Assembly: GCA_019419455.1 (NCBI GenBank)
Contig: DXZW01000032.1
Span: 62,001-126,000, forward strand
Source of the DNA: Collinsella sp.
GTDB lineage: Bacteria > Actinomycetota > Coriobacteriia > Coriobacteriales > Coriobacteriaceae
Reading direction: 5' to 3'
Length of the DNA: 64,000 bases
Below are positions 43,601 through 51,883 of this stretch, in pieces. The notes beneath the pieces were generated by a model. That model ran no database searches and was not told where the DNA came from. It saw only the letters and a program-made list of their open reading frames with translations. A program made the translations under genes and the position numbers. Numbering within the stretch: the stretch's first letter is position 1; every line of letters begins with the position of its first letter.

Positions 43601-44347
43601 CATGTAGCGGTCGAAGGCCTGCTGCACCACGGCGTCGTCGATCGTCACGTCATCTAGGACGGTGCCGAAGGTGGTGTGGCGGCAGTGGTCGGACCAGTAG
43701 GTGTCGATCACGCGGATCTCGGTGATGGTGGGGTCGCGGTCCTCATCGCGGAAGTACTGCTGGCAGAAGGCGATGTCCGCCTCGTCCATAGCAAGACCGC
43801 GATCGGCGATGAAGGCGGCAAGGCCGGCCTCATCGAGCTCGCGGAAGCCGTCGAGCACTTCGACGGGCTGGGGCTCGGGGGTCTCCATGTACAGCGTCTC
43901 GGGCAAGTCGAGCGAGGCGATGCGCGCCTCGACGGGGTTCACCACGTAGTGCTTGATGGCCTTGATGGCGGCTTCGTCCAGAGCGCCCGAGATCATATAG
44001 ACCTTGGCGGAGCGCACGGCGGGGCGCTCGCCCTGGCTGATGAGCTGCACGCACTCGCTGGCGGAGTCGGCGCGCTGGTCAAACTGGCCAGGCAGGAATT
44101 CGACGGCAAAGACGGCGCCATCGCTTGCGGGGAGCTCGTCGTAGGTCACATCGACCTGGGGCTCGCTAAAGACGGTCGGCACGCAGGAGCGGAAAAGCTC
44201 CTCGTCGATGCCCTCGACGTCGTAGCGGTTGATGATCCTCAGGGCCTCGATGCCCTTGATGCCGAGAATCTCGGTCAGCTCGCCCTTGAGCTGCTGAGCC
44301 TCGACGTCGAACCCGGGTTTCTTCTCCACGTAGATACGAGAGACCAT
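40601..44347 (-). CDS. purL: Phosphoribosylformylglycinamidine synthase (large PurL)
   Basis: 1248 residues, the large single-chain form. It catalyses the fourth step of purine synthesis, making FGAM from FGAR, ATP and glutamine. An N-terminal PurS-like part and the tandem synthetase domains (AGGVSVAVGELADGLYVD; GGKDSMSG) are followed by a C-terminal glutaminase with PGNNCEYDSARAF, MLGICNGFQAL (nucleophile Cys) and SHGEGRF. ATG 44347 has AAGGCAGG upstream and the expected MVSRIYVEKKPG start. It stands alone with a strong terminator. No purine riboswitch is visible upstream. Confidence 0.95.
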   Translation of the reverse strand: MVSRIYVEKKPGFDVEAQQLKGELTEILGIKGIEALRIINRYDVEGIDEELFRSCVPTVFSEPQVDVTYDELPASDGAVFAVEFLPGQFDQRADSASECVQLISQGERPAVRSAKVYMISGALDEAAIKAIKHYVVNPVEARIASLDLPETLYMETPEPQPVEVLDGFRELDEAGLAAFIADRGLAMDEADIAFCQQYFRDEDRDPTITEIRVIDTYWSDHCRHTTFGTVLDDVTIDDAVVQQAFDRYMEMRHELGRDAKPVCLMDMGTIGAKYLKKTGVMTDVDESEEINACTVKVKVDVDGEDQDWLFLFKNETHNHPTEIEPFGGAATCVGGAIRDPLSGRSYVYQAMRVTGAGDPTVPVSKTLEGKLPQRKLVTTAAAGYSSYGNQIGLATGQVNELYHPGYVAKRMEVGAVVGATPANHVRRECPAPTDKIILLGGRTGRDGIGGATGSSKTQNTESIETSGAEVQKGNAPVERKLQRLFRRGDVCRLIKRCNDFGAGGVSVAVGELADGLYVDLDTVTKKYDGLDGTELAISESQERMACAVADGDVEEFMGYAAEENLEATVIAEVTAEPRMRMAWNGVAIVDLSREFLNSNGAPKHQVAHVCARSVWQPSWAGTTLAERMTSLVTDLNVASNKGLSERFDSTIGAATVLMPFGGKTQLTPSSAMVAKFPVDGETTTASAMAWGFNPYLMEADQFAGAYLSVVESIAKLVAAGFEHKRAYLSFQEYFERLRTEAERWGKPMAAVLGALMAQVDLGAGAIGGKDSMSGSFEDEAGELNVPPTLISFAVAVGKAARAVSPEFKGLTHRVVRIAPATYGQDYRPDAQQLLAAFDAVEALTAAGDALAVSTPGYGCGAESLFKMCVGNQIGIELAEDVDVESLFTPLYGSFIVELAEDAELPEVADGVVVEPLGTTVEGYVIDTGSEVIELSELQEAWESGIEGVFAYRSAGETAKVETIDFRAKDIHVYSGAKIARPRVVIPVFPGNNCEYDSARAFRAAGAEADTFVINNLTPEAVAESTHELARRIRASQIVMIPGGFSGGDEPDGSAKFITAFFRAPEVTEAVRDLLKARDGLMLGICNGFQALIKLGLVPYGDIVDATPDAPTLTFNTIGRHQSRLVRTRISSNLSPWLSQCSLDDPYTVAISHGEGRFVASDEVLAQLIANGQVATQYVGEDGKPSMDLSVNPNGSALAIEGITSPDGRVLGKMGHAERRGDNLYRNVPEHVPGDKFMPIFESGVAYFA

Positions 44348-44531
44348 TGGTTCCTGCCTTCCTGATCGGTTGGGCGTACGGTACGGTATGCGGCAGCGGT
44401 CGGTTTGCGGGGTCTGCCCTGCGGTCGCCTTGAGCCACATGTTTGTAAACCTCACTATGATACGACAGCTCGCGGCGCGTTGAGGACGGCGAGGGTGCTA
44501 CAGTGATGCGCAAACAAGAGAAAGGCATCAC

Positions 44532-46094
44532 ATGGCATTCGTTTCACTCGCCATCATCGCGCTCGTGGCCTTTGCAAGCCCCTTCATCGCCTCGGCGATT
44601 CCCGGAAAGCCCGTTCCCGAAACGGTCTTTTTGCTCGTGTTCGGCGCGGTGCTGGGACCCCATATGCTTGGCGTCATCCATGTAGATGCCGAGGTCTCGC
44701 TCGTGTCAGAGCTCGGTCTGGCATTTTTGTTCCTGCTTGCCGGCTTTGAGATCGATCCCAAGAACATCACGGGCGTCGAAGGCCGCTACGGTATGGCCAC
44801 GTGGGCTGTCACATTTTGTATCGCCTGGCTTGCCGTGCGCTTTACCCCGTGGTTCTCGGTCAGCCATTTCGACGGTATCGCCGTGACGCTCGCCTTGACC
44901 TCGACGGCGCTTGGGGCGCTCATGCCCATCTTGCGCGAGCGGTTGCTTGCCGGAACGCGCGTCGGTGATTCGATTCTTGCCTATGGTACGTGGGGCGAGC
45001 TCGGCCCCGTGCTCGCCATGTCGGTACTGCTGTCTGCCCGTACGGGCATCGAGACGCTGCTGATCTTGGGCTTATTTGCCGCCGTGTGCGTGCTGCTTGC
45101 CGTGGTCCCCAGCCGCTCCAAACGCGTCGGCAGCCGCTTCTTTGCGTTTGTCGAGGAGCGCGCCGATACCACGTCGCAGACGTTCGTACGCCTGACAGTG
45201 CTTATTTTGGTCACGCTCGTGGCGTTCTCGGCCATCTTTAGCCTCGATATCGTATTGGGCGCTTTTGCCGCCGGCTTTGTCCTGCGCTATATCATCCCCG
45301 AGGGCAACCATACGCTTGAGACCAAGCTCGACGGCCTGGCCTACGGCTTTTTGATCCCGGTGTTCTTTACCGTGTCGGGCGCTAAGATCGACCTGACGGC
45401 CGTGGTGTCGCGCCCCGGGCTGCTCGTGGGCTTTATCTTGGCGCTGCTGATCATTCGTGCCGTGCCCATTCTCATCTCTATGAGCATTTGTCCCGTGACG
45501 CGCGATGTGTCGGCGTATGGCCGCATTACCGTGGCGCTCTACTGCACCACGGCGCTGCCGATCATCGTTGCCGTAACGAGCGTGGCCGTCAACGCGGGCG
45601 CGCTGTCGCAAGATATTGCGTCGGTCATGGTTGCCGCCGGTGCCATCACGGTGTTCTTGATGCCATTGCTCGCGCAGCTCTTCTACCGCGTGGTCGACGC
45701 CGCGCCGGTCGCCGCCGTGGCAGAAGTCGCCGAGCATCCATCCGATGCGCTCGACATCCTGCGTGCCCATCATGATTTGGCGAGCCTGCTCGCACGCGAG
45801 CACGAGCTACTGACCTCGCATGGTCATGGTCGCGTATTCGAGGGCCTGCCTACGCTCGATACGATTGCCGAGCGTCTTTCCGCCGAGGCGGCGAGCGGCC
45901 ACATCGATGCCCGCATCGTGGACGCGGCGCACCTGCTTGCCGATAAGACCTATGGTGATGAGGTTGACCCGTCCGAGCTGACTCCGCGTGAGCGCCGCCG
46001 CCTTGAGCGCGCCAAGCTCGCCGTACACGAATACCGCCGCCGCATGCTGGAGCTCTATGCAAGAGAAGAAGCCGAGGACGACGACGGCAGGTAG
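44532..46094 (+). CDS. CPA2 family cation:proton antiporter
   Basis: 520 residues. Twelve or so hydrophobic helices (about 1-395) with the CPA2 pattern (GKPVPETVFLLVFGAVLGPH, LFLLAGFEIDP, LALTSTALGALMPILRE). A hydrophilic helical C-terminal domain (about 400-520) follows and may be regulatory; it shows no RCK/TrkA nucleotide-binding motif. It exchanges Na+ or K+ for protons. It is divergent from purL and convergent with hom. Confidence 0.88.
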   Translation: MAFVSLAIIALVAFASPFIASAIPGKPVPETVFLLVFGAVLGPHMLGVIHVDAEVSLVSELGLAFLFLLAGFEIDPKNITGVEGRYGMATWAVTFCIAWLAVRFTPWFSVSHFDGIAVTLALTSTALGALMPILRERLLAGTRVGDSILAYGTWGELGPVLAMSVLLSARTGIETLLILGLFAAVCVLLAVVPSRSKRVGSRFFAFVEERADTTSQTFVRLTVLILVTLVAFSAIFSLDIVLGAFAAGFVLRYIIPEGNHTLETKLDGLAYGFLIPVFFTVSGAKIDLTAVVSRPGLLVGFILALLIIRAVPILISMSICPVTRDVSAYGRITVALYCTTALPIIVAVTSVAVNAGALSQDIASVMVAAGAITVFLMPLLAQLFYRVVDAAPVAAVAEVAEHPSDALDILRAHHDLASLLAREHELLTSHGHGRVFEGLPTLDTIAERLSAEAASGHIDARIVDAAHLLADKTYGDEVDPSELTPRERRRLERAKLAVHEYRRRMLELYAREEAEDDDGR

Positions 46095-46107
46095 CCAACG
46101 CCGCCGT

Positions 46108-46277
46108 GGAAAATGCATCCCGGAGTTGGCGTTCAGAGTGGGACGCGATTTCCGCGAGAGGCCCGTTGCGGAAAGCGTGTCCCAGAATCCGCGCTCAGAA
46201 TGGGACATAGTTTCCGAAAGAAGGCCCTGAGGGAAACTGCGCCCCGTTTTGAGCTGAAATACTGGGACGCAGTTTCC
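46108..46277 (+). repeat. Three tandem 62-bp hairpin units
   Basis: Left arms begin at 46108, 46170 and 46232 and right arms at 46140, 46202 and 46264: exact 62-bp spacing three times. Each unit pairs GGAAA-n-TGCGTCCC-like left arms with GGGACGCAGTTTCC-like right arms. The third pairs at 13 of 14 positions, the others at 11 of 14. Linkers share GAGA/GGCCC. The array lies between the convergent antiporter and hom genes, just before a terminator. It is not a CRISPR: the units are themselves palindromic and the linkers are conserved. Confidence 0.75.
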
Positions 46278-46291
46278 CTTACAAACGGAAC

Positions 46292-46334
46292 AAGGCGCGC
46301 TGCCTGCAGTTGATGCAGGCAGCGCGCCTTTTGC
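46292..46334. terminator. Bidirectional terminator between antiporter and hom
   Basis: A perfect 17-bp stem AAGGCGCGCTGCCTGCA (46292-46308) / TGCAGGCAGCGCGCCTT (46314-46330), loop GTTGA, followed by TTGC. It serves the convergent genes. Confidence 0.88.
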
Positions 46335-46365
46335 GTTGAGCTCCGTTGAGGTTCGAAGTAGTGGA

Positions 46366-47709
46366 CTAGTTGGCCATGACGCCTTCGGTCCAAGCTTCAA
46401 CGTCCTCGATGCGCAGGACGTTGGCGACCTCGGCCACGCAGTCGACGCTGGCAAGCTCGGCGGCGGCAGCCTGGACGTCCTTCTCGAGCGCGCGGTGCGT
46501 TAGGAAGATGACCGAGCAGGCATCGCTGACGCCCGATTTGCCGTCCTCGACCTGGTTGATGAGCGAGATCGAGATGTTGTGCTTGGCAAAGATGTCGACC
46601 GTCTCGGACAGGGCGCCCACGCGGTCGGCGACTTTCAGGCGCACATAGTACTTGGTCTGGAGCTCGTCCATGGGCTTAAAGGCGAGGTTGTGACCATAGG
46701 GCTCAATCTCGGGCAGCGGAGCAACGCCGCGGCTGATCTGCTCGGAGAGCGACAGGATGTCGCCCACGACGGCACTCGCGGTGGGGAAGGAGCCTGCGCC
46801 GGCACCGTAGAACATGGTCTCGCCCACGGCGTCGCCTACCACGTAGACAGCGTTCATGGCGCCGTTGACCTTGGCGAGCATATGGTCTGCCGGGATGAGC
46901 GTGGGATGCACGCGGACGTCGACGCCGGCGTCGGTGTTGCGTGCGATCCCCAGCAGCTTGATGGTGTAGCCGAGCTCGCGGGCCTGGGCAATGTCCTCGG
47001 CGCCGATGGTACGGATACCCTGCTGGTAGACATCGTCGGTGGTCACGCGGGTGCCAAAGCCGATGGAAGCGAGGATTGCCGTCTTGCTGGCGGCGTCGAA
47101 GCCGTCGACGTCGGCGGACGGGTCGGCCTCGGCATAGCCCTTTGCCTGGGCGTCGGCGAGCACGTCAGCGTAATCGGCGCCCTCGGCGTCCATGCGCGAC
47201 AGGATGTAGTTGGTGGTGCCGTTGAGAATGCCAGCGATGGTCAGGATCTTGTTGCCCACCAGGTCGTGCTCGAGCGTGCTGACAATGGGGATGCCACCGC
47301 CGCAGCTGGCCTCGCACTTAATCTGCACGCCGCACGCGCGCGCTTTCTCGGCGAGCGTCTCGACATGACGGCCCAGCAGGGCCTTGTTGGCAGAGACGAC
47401 ATGCTTGCCGTTCTCGAAGGCGGTGGTGAAGATTTCGGTCGCGGGGTGCTCGCCGCCGATGAGCTCGACGACGATATCGACGGCGGGGTCGGTGACGACG
47501 TCGTGCCAGTCGCTCGTAAAGGCCTCGCGCTCAATACCGGCGGCTTCGGCCTGCTCCCAGGCAAGCGCGCAGGCGCGGGTCAGCTTAAGGTCGATGCCGT
47601 AGGCGGCCAGGTACTCATCGTGGTGGCTTTTGATCAGACGGGCCACGCCGCCGCCGACGGTTCCCAGACCGATGAGGCCGACGTTCACGGTGCGCAGGGG
47701 TTCGCTCAT
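46366..47709 (-). CDS. hom: Homoserine dehydrogenase
   Basis: 447 residues. N-terminal NAD(P) Rossmann fold (GLIGLGTVGGGVARL), catalytic domain (ANKALLGRH; GILNGTTNYIL; DVDGFDAASK) and a C-terminal ACT domain (about 365-447; VADRVGALSETVDIFAKHNISI) for feedback by threonine. It reduces aspartate semialdehyde to homoserine for threonine and methionine synthesis. No thrB/thrC is adjacent. Confidence 0.96.
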   Translation of the reverse strand: MSEPLRTVNVGLIGLGTVGGGVARLIKSHHDEYLAAYGIDLKLTRACALAWEQAEAAGIEREAFTSDWHDVVTDPAVDIVVELIGGEHPATEIFTTAFENGKHVVSANKALLGRHVETLAEKARACGVQIKCEASCGGGIPIVSTLEHDLVGNKILTIAGILNGTTNYILSRMDAEGADYADVLADAQAKGYAEADPSADVDGFDAASKTAILASIGFGTRVTTDDVYQQGIRTIGAEDIAQARELGYTIKLLGIARNTDAGVDVRVHPTLIPADHMLAKVNGAMNAVYVVGDAVGETMFYGAGAGSFPTASAVVGDILSLSEQISRGVAPLPEIEPYGHNLAFKPMDELQTKYYVRLKVADRVGALSETVDIFAKHNISISLINQVEDGKSGVSDACSVIFLTHRALEKDVQAAAAELASVDCVAEVANVLRIEDVEAWTEGVMAN

Positions 47710-47918
47710 AGATAGCTCCTTCGTGCATCTTATGGATGGATTAACCGCTTAAAGGTTGAGTGCATTCTAGCGTGAAGTGCGGGCGCGTGCTTGCCTGGCA
47801 GCGGGAGCAGCACAAAACGGCACCCCCGAAACGCTGCGGAAACATTGGAAACACGCTTGCTACAAACGAACTTCCGTAACAAACTGTCAACGTTTGCACC
47901 ATAAGGTTTGCCCCGTGC

Positions 47919-48314
47919 GACTGGGGCATGCAGGCGCTCGTCGGCCCCGTCACGACTGGTGCCGCCGTCGCCGTCTCGGGCGAGATCGCCGACGATATGC
48001 TCATGACCCCGTTTTCGGCTGACGATGAGAAGAATGCCGACTTCGTCAAGGCCTATAAGGATGCCTACGACGAGACGCCCAACCAGTTTGCCGCCGACGC
48101 TTACGATTGCGTCCACGCCATCGCCGAGGCTATCGATAGGGCGGGGATTGACATTTCGGCCGACGGTGCCGACATTGCCGGCGACCTTGCCAAGGCCATG
48201 CGCAAGATCAAGATCGAGGGCCTGACAGGCGAGCTCACGTGGAACGGCGAGGGCCAGTTCGAAAAGCCCGCCACGGCCTATGTGATTCAGGGCGGCAAGT
48301 ACATCGCCGCCTAA
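47919..48314 (+). pseudogene. Internally deleted remnant of a livJ paralogue
   Basis: From DWGMQALVGP to GGKYIAA the peptide matches the adjacent livJ at about 70%, but joins GAAVAVSGEIADD directly to LMTPFSADDEKNADF. About 150 residues of the ligand-binding protein are missing, and there is no signal peptide, lipobox or ribosome binding site. The junction falls where livJ has two similar stretches (FMITPSAS and LLMTPFSA), suggesting recombination between them. It is a decayed tandem duplicate. Confidence 0.85.
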
Positions 48315-48518
48315 GTGCGCATAAAGCGCGACCGGTGAGGCTGTTTTATTCAGGGCAGGGACGCCTGTAACAGAATGGAAACATTACTTTTACATAATAA
48401 AGTGGCTAAACTGCATAAAACAATAGAAATACGCAGAATTATGGATAAATCAACAAATCCAAAGAAAAGTTGAAATAATCGCCACTTTCCTTAACTAAAG
48501 CGTCTAGTATTTTGCGAA

Positions 48519-48564
48519 CGCCGAACACGGCGAAGGATGGCCTGTCGGGTAACCGAAACCCGAC
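48519..48564 (+). promoter_or_regulatory. Paired hairpins in the livJ leader
   Basis: CGCCG/CGGCG (48519-48532, loop AACA) and GTCGGGT/ACCCGAC (48544-48564) precede the GAGAGGAG site and ATG 48586. They follow a markedly AT-rich stretch (about 48361-48515) likely to hold the promoter. They may be mRNA-stabilising or regulatory; no known riboswitch pattern is visible. Confidence 0.4.
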
Positions 48565-48585
48565 GAGATTTGAGAGGAGAGCCGC

Positions 48586-49773
48586 ATGTCGAGCCTCACC
48601 GGTAAGTCATTGAACCCTGTTATGAATCGCAGGAGCGTTATCGCGAGCGCAGCAGGTCTGGGGGCGATGTCCATTCTAGCTGGTTGCTCCTCCAACGGCG
48701 GCGACAGCGGTTCCGCGTCGGGCGACGCTTCGTTTAAGATCGGTACCATCGGCCCGCTGACCGGCGCCAACGCGTCCTACGGCAAGTCCGTTACCCAGGG
48801 TGTCGAGCTTGGCTGCAAGGATTTCTCGACCAAGGAGCTGCCGCTTGCCAGCAAGGCCGAGGATGACCAGGCCGACGGCGAGAAGGCCGTCAACGCCTTT
48901 AACACCCTGCTCGACTGGGGCATGCAGGCCCTCGTCGGCCCGACCACCACGGGTGCGTCGGTTGCCGTTGCCGCCGAGTGCGGTAACGACCCCGAGACGT
49001 TCATGATCACTCCGTCCGCGTCCTCCGAGGACGTCACCAAGGGCAAGGATTGCGTCTTCCAGGTTTGCTTTACCGATCCCAACCAGGGCGTCAACGCTGC
49101 CAAGTTCCTGGCGCAGAAGTATGCGGACGAGAAGTTCGTACTGTTCTATAACTCCGGCGACGCCTATTCTTCGGGCATCGCAGATTCCTTTAAGGTTCAG
49201 GCCGCTAAATCCAAGCTCGAGATTGTTGACGAGGAGACCTTTAAGGACGACTCCGCCACGAGCTTTACCAACCAGCTCACCAAGGCCAAGCAGGCCGGCG
49301 CTACCATGATCTTTGCGCCGATCTACTACACGCCGGCGTCCGTCCTGCTCAAGAACGCCAAGGACATGGGCTACGACGTCAAGATGATGGGCTGCGACGG
49401 CATGGACGGCATCCTGGGCGTTGAGGGCTTCGACACCTCTCTTGCCGAGGGTCTGCTGCTCATGACCCCGTTCTCCGCCGACGACGAGAAGAACGCCGAC
49501 TTCGTCAACGCTTACAAGGATAAGTATGGCGAGACTCCGGACCAGTTTGCCGCCGACGCTTACGACGGCGTGCACGCGGTGGCCGAGGCCCTCGAGGAGG
49601 CCGGTCTTGGTGTCGACGCCGACCCGACCGAGGTCGCCGAGAAGCTGCCTAAGGCTATGCTCAAGATTACCGTTGACGGTCTGACCGGCAAGCTCACCTG
49701 GAACGATAAGGGCCAGGTCCAGAAGGAGCCCACGGCGTACGTCATCACCGACGGCAAGTACGTACAGGCCTAA
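48586..49773 (+). CDS. livJ: Branched-chain amino acid ABC transporter, substrate-binding lipoprotein
   Basis: 395 residues. A signal peptide with a twin-Arg pair (NRRSVIAS) and lipobox ILAGC (Cys34) is followed by a Ser/Gly linker and a type I periplasmic-binding fold starting at FKIGTIGPLTGANASYGKS. It delivers leucine, isoleucine or valine to LivHM. It has a GAGAGGAG site and heads the livJHMGF operon. An internally deleted paralogue lies directly upstream. Confidence 0.93.
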   Translation: MSSLTGKSLNPVMNRRSVIASAAGLGAMSILAGCSSNGGDSGSASGDASFKIGTIGPLTGANASYGKSVTQGVELGCKDFSTKELPLASKAEDDQADGEKAVNAFNTLLDWGMQALVGPTTTGASVAVAAECGNDPETFMITPSASSEDVTKGKDCVFQVCFTDPNQGVNAAKFLAQKYADEKFVLFYNSGDAYSSGIADSFKVQAAKSKLEIVDEETFKDDSATSFTNQLTKAKQAGATMIFAPIYYTPASVLLKNAKDMGYDVKMMGCDGMDGILGVEGFDTSLAEGLLLMTPFSADDEKNADFVNAYKDKYGETPDQFAADAYDGVHAVAEALEEAGLGVDADPTEVAEKLPKAMLKITVDGLTGKLTWNDKGQVQKEPTAYVITDGKYVQA

Positions 49774-49912
49774 TAAGCCGCCTTACATAGAGCGGTTTTG
49801 ATCCCAAGCAGGGGAGGTTTTGGCCTTCCCTGCTTGCTTGGTATCTAGGGACAGTGTAACGTCCCTGTTTCATACATTAACTGGAAACCTATTCGAAAGG
49901 GGGATGTGGAAC

Positions 49913-50794
49913 ATGACGGTCTTTATCCAATACCTGGTCAACGGCCTGTCCATGGGCAGCGTCTACGCCATCATCGCGTTGGGCTACACCATGGTCTATG
50001 GCATCGCCAAGATGCTGAACTTCGCTCACGGCGACGTTATCATGGTCGGTGCCTATGTCTCGTTCTGCGCCACGTCGTATCTCGGCCTCCCGGGCTGGGC
50101 ATCTGTAATTCTCTCTTGTGTGGTCTGTACCGTTCTCGGTGTTCTCATCGAGGGTCTGGCATACAAGCCGCTGCGTCAGGCGGGCCCGCTGGCCGTTTTG
50201 ATCACGGCCATCGGCGTGTCTTACTTCCTGCAGAACGCCGCGCAGCTTCTGTGGGGCGCCACGCCCAAGAACTTCACTTCGCTCGTCACCTTCCAGGTGC
50301 CGGAGTTCTTGGCCAAGTTCAATGTAAGCGCCGTATCGCTCGTCACCATCGTCGCCTGCCTGGTTATCATGGCCGGCCTGATGTTCTTTACAGGTAAGAC
50401 CAAGATGGGCAAGGCAATGCGTGCCGTGTCCGAGGACAAAGCCGCCGCTCAGCTCATGGGCATCAACGTCAACCGCACCATCTCGATGACGTTTGCTATC
50501 GGCTCCGCCCTTGCTGCCATCGCCGGTGTGCTCCTGTGCTCCTACTCGCCGGTCCTGCAGCCCACCACGGGCGCCATGCCTGGCATCAAGGCCTTCGACG
50601 CTGCCGTTTTCGGCGGCATCGGCTCCATCCCCGGTGCCTTTGTCGGTGGCATTCTCATCGGCATCATCGAGGCGATGGCGCAGGCCTACATTTCCACGAG
50701 CCTTGCCAACTCCATCGTCTTTGGTGTTTTGATCATCGTCCTGCTCGTCAAGCCTGCCGGCCTCTTGGGCAAGTACGTCCCCGAGAAGGTGTAG
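49913..50794 (+). CDS. livH: Branched-chain amino acid ABC transporter permease LivH
   Basis: 293 residues, about eight hydrophobic helices, with the LivH pattern GLSMGSVYAIIALGYTMVYG, NFAHGDVIMVGAYVSF and FGGIGSIPGAFVGGILIGIIE. ATG 49913 follows GAAAGGGGG; a longer frame has no site. It is 140 bp after livJ, a gap containing an AGGGAC/GTCCCT palindrome (about 49850-49869), and 9 bp before livM. Confidence 0.94.
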   Translation: MTVFIQYLVNGLSMGSVYAIIALGYTMVYGIAKMLNFAHGDVIMVGAYVSFCATSYLGLPGWASVILSCVVCTVLGVLIEGLAYKPLRQAGPLAVLITAIGVSYFLQNAAQLLWGATPKNFTSLVTFQVPEFLAKFNVSAVSLVTIVACLVIMAGLMFFTGKTKMGKAMRAVSEDKAAAQLMGINVNRTISMTFAIGSALAAIAGVLLCSYSPVLQPTTGAMPGIKAFDAAVFGGIGSIPGAFVGGILIGIIEAMAQAYISTSLANSIVFGVLIIVLLVKPAGLLGKYVPEKV

Positions 50795-50803
50795 GTGAGC
50801 GTT

Positions 50804-51883
50804 ATGAAGTTTCTTAAAGACAAGCAGACGCGTCACGACTTTGTTACGTACGCCATGTGCCTTGTGGCGTTCGCCATCGTGTTCTTTATGCAGTCCAACC
50901 ACATGATTCCGCGCATGATCGCCGGTCAGCTGGTTCCCATCACGGCCTATATCGTCATGGCCATCTCCCTCAACCTCGTCGTCGGCATCGCGGGCGACTT
51001 GTCGCTGGGCCACGCGGGCTTTATGAGCGTCGGCGCCTACACGGGCATCGTCACCGCCGTCGCGCTGGAGAGCACCGTTCCGTCCGATCCGATGCGTCTG
51101 ATCATCAGCATTGTGGTCGGCGCTATCGCCGCTGCCATCTTGGGCTTCTTGATCGGTATCCCGGTCCTGCGCCTGAGCGGCGACTATCTGGCCATCGTGA
51201 CCCTGGCTTTTGGCGAGATTATCAAAGAGGTCGTCACCTGCCTCATTGTGGGCGTCGATTCCCGCGGCCTGCATGTGATCTTTAACATCACGGGTAACTC
51301 CACGATCGACGACCTGCACCTGCTCGAGGACGGCACCGCCATCATCAAGGGCGCGCAGGGCGCATCGGGCGTGTCGACCTATTCGACCTTCCTTGCCGGC
51401 GCAATCCTGGTTATGGTCGCGCTCGTGATTGTGCTCAACCTGGTTCGCAGCCGTACCGGTCGTGCCATTATTGCCGTGCGCGACAACAAGATCGCTGCCG
51501 AGTCTGTGGGCATCTCCGTCACCCAGTACCGCATGATTGCCTTCGTGGTTTCCGCTGCCCTCGCCGGTGCTGCCGGAGCTCTGTTCGGCGGTAACTTCTC
51601 GCAGCTTTCCGCTACTAAGTTCGACTTCAACACGTCCATCCTCATCCTGGTGTTCGTGGTCCTGGGCGGTCTGGGCAATATGCGCGGCTCCGTCATCGCG
51701 GCGGCATTGCTCACGGTGCTTCCCGAGCTGCTCCGTCAGTTCTCGGACTACCGCATGCTCATCTACGCCATCGTGCTGATTCTGGTCATGATCTTTACCA
51801 ACAACCCGCAGCTCAAGGCGTTCTTCGGTCGCGTCAAGGACCGCTTTGCATCCAAGAAGGAGGTGGCAGCCGATGCCCAGTAA
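50804..51883 (+). CDS. livM: Branched-chain amino acid ABC transporter permease LivM
   Basis: 359 residues, about ten helices, LivM pattern SLNLVVGIAGDLSLGHAGFMSVGAY and GGLGNMRGSVIAAALLTVLPELLR. It forms the membrane channel with LivH. ATG 50804 has AGGTGAG upstream; GTG 50795 in the same frame is an alternative start. It overlaps livG by 11 bases. Confidence 0.93.
   Translation: MKFLKDKQTRHDFVTYAMCLVAFAIVFFMQSNHMIPRMIAGQLVPITAYIVMAISLNLVVGIAGDLSLGHAGFMSVGAYTGIVTAVALESTVPSDPMRLIISIVVGAIAAAILGFLIGIPVLRLSGDYLAIVTLAFGEIIKEVVTCLIVGVDSRGLHVIFNITGNSTIDDLHLLEDGTAIIKGAQGASGVSTYSTFLAGAILVMVALVIVLNLVRSRTGRAIIAVRDNKIAAESVGISVTQYRMIAFVVSAALAGAAGALFGGNFSQLSATKFDFNTSILILVFVVLGGLGNMRGSVIAAALLTVLPELLRQFSDYRMLIYAIVLILVMIFTNNPQLKAFFGRVKDRFASKKEVAADAQ

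Noticed and set aside
44348..44531. Purine riboswitch upstream of purL
   Set aside because: No conserved loop or P1 sequences of the guanine/adenine riboswitch were found in the divergent region.
46108..46277. CRISPR-like array
   Set aside because: Only three units, each a palindrome, with conserved rather than unique linkers and no cas genes.
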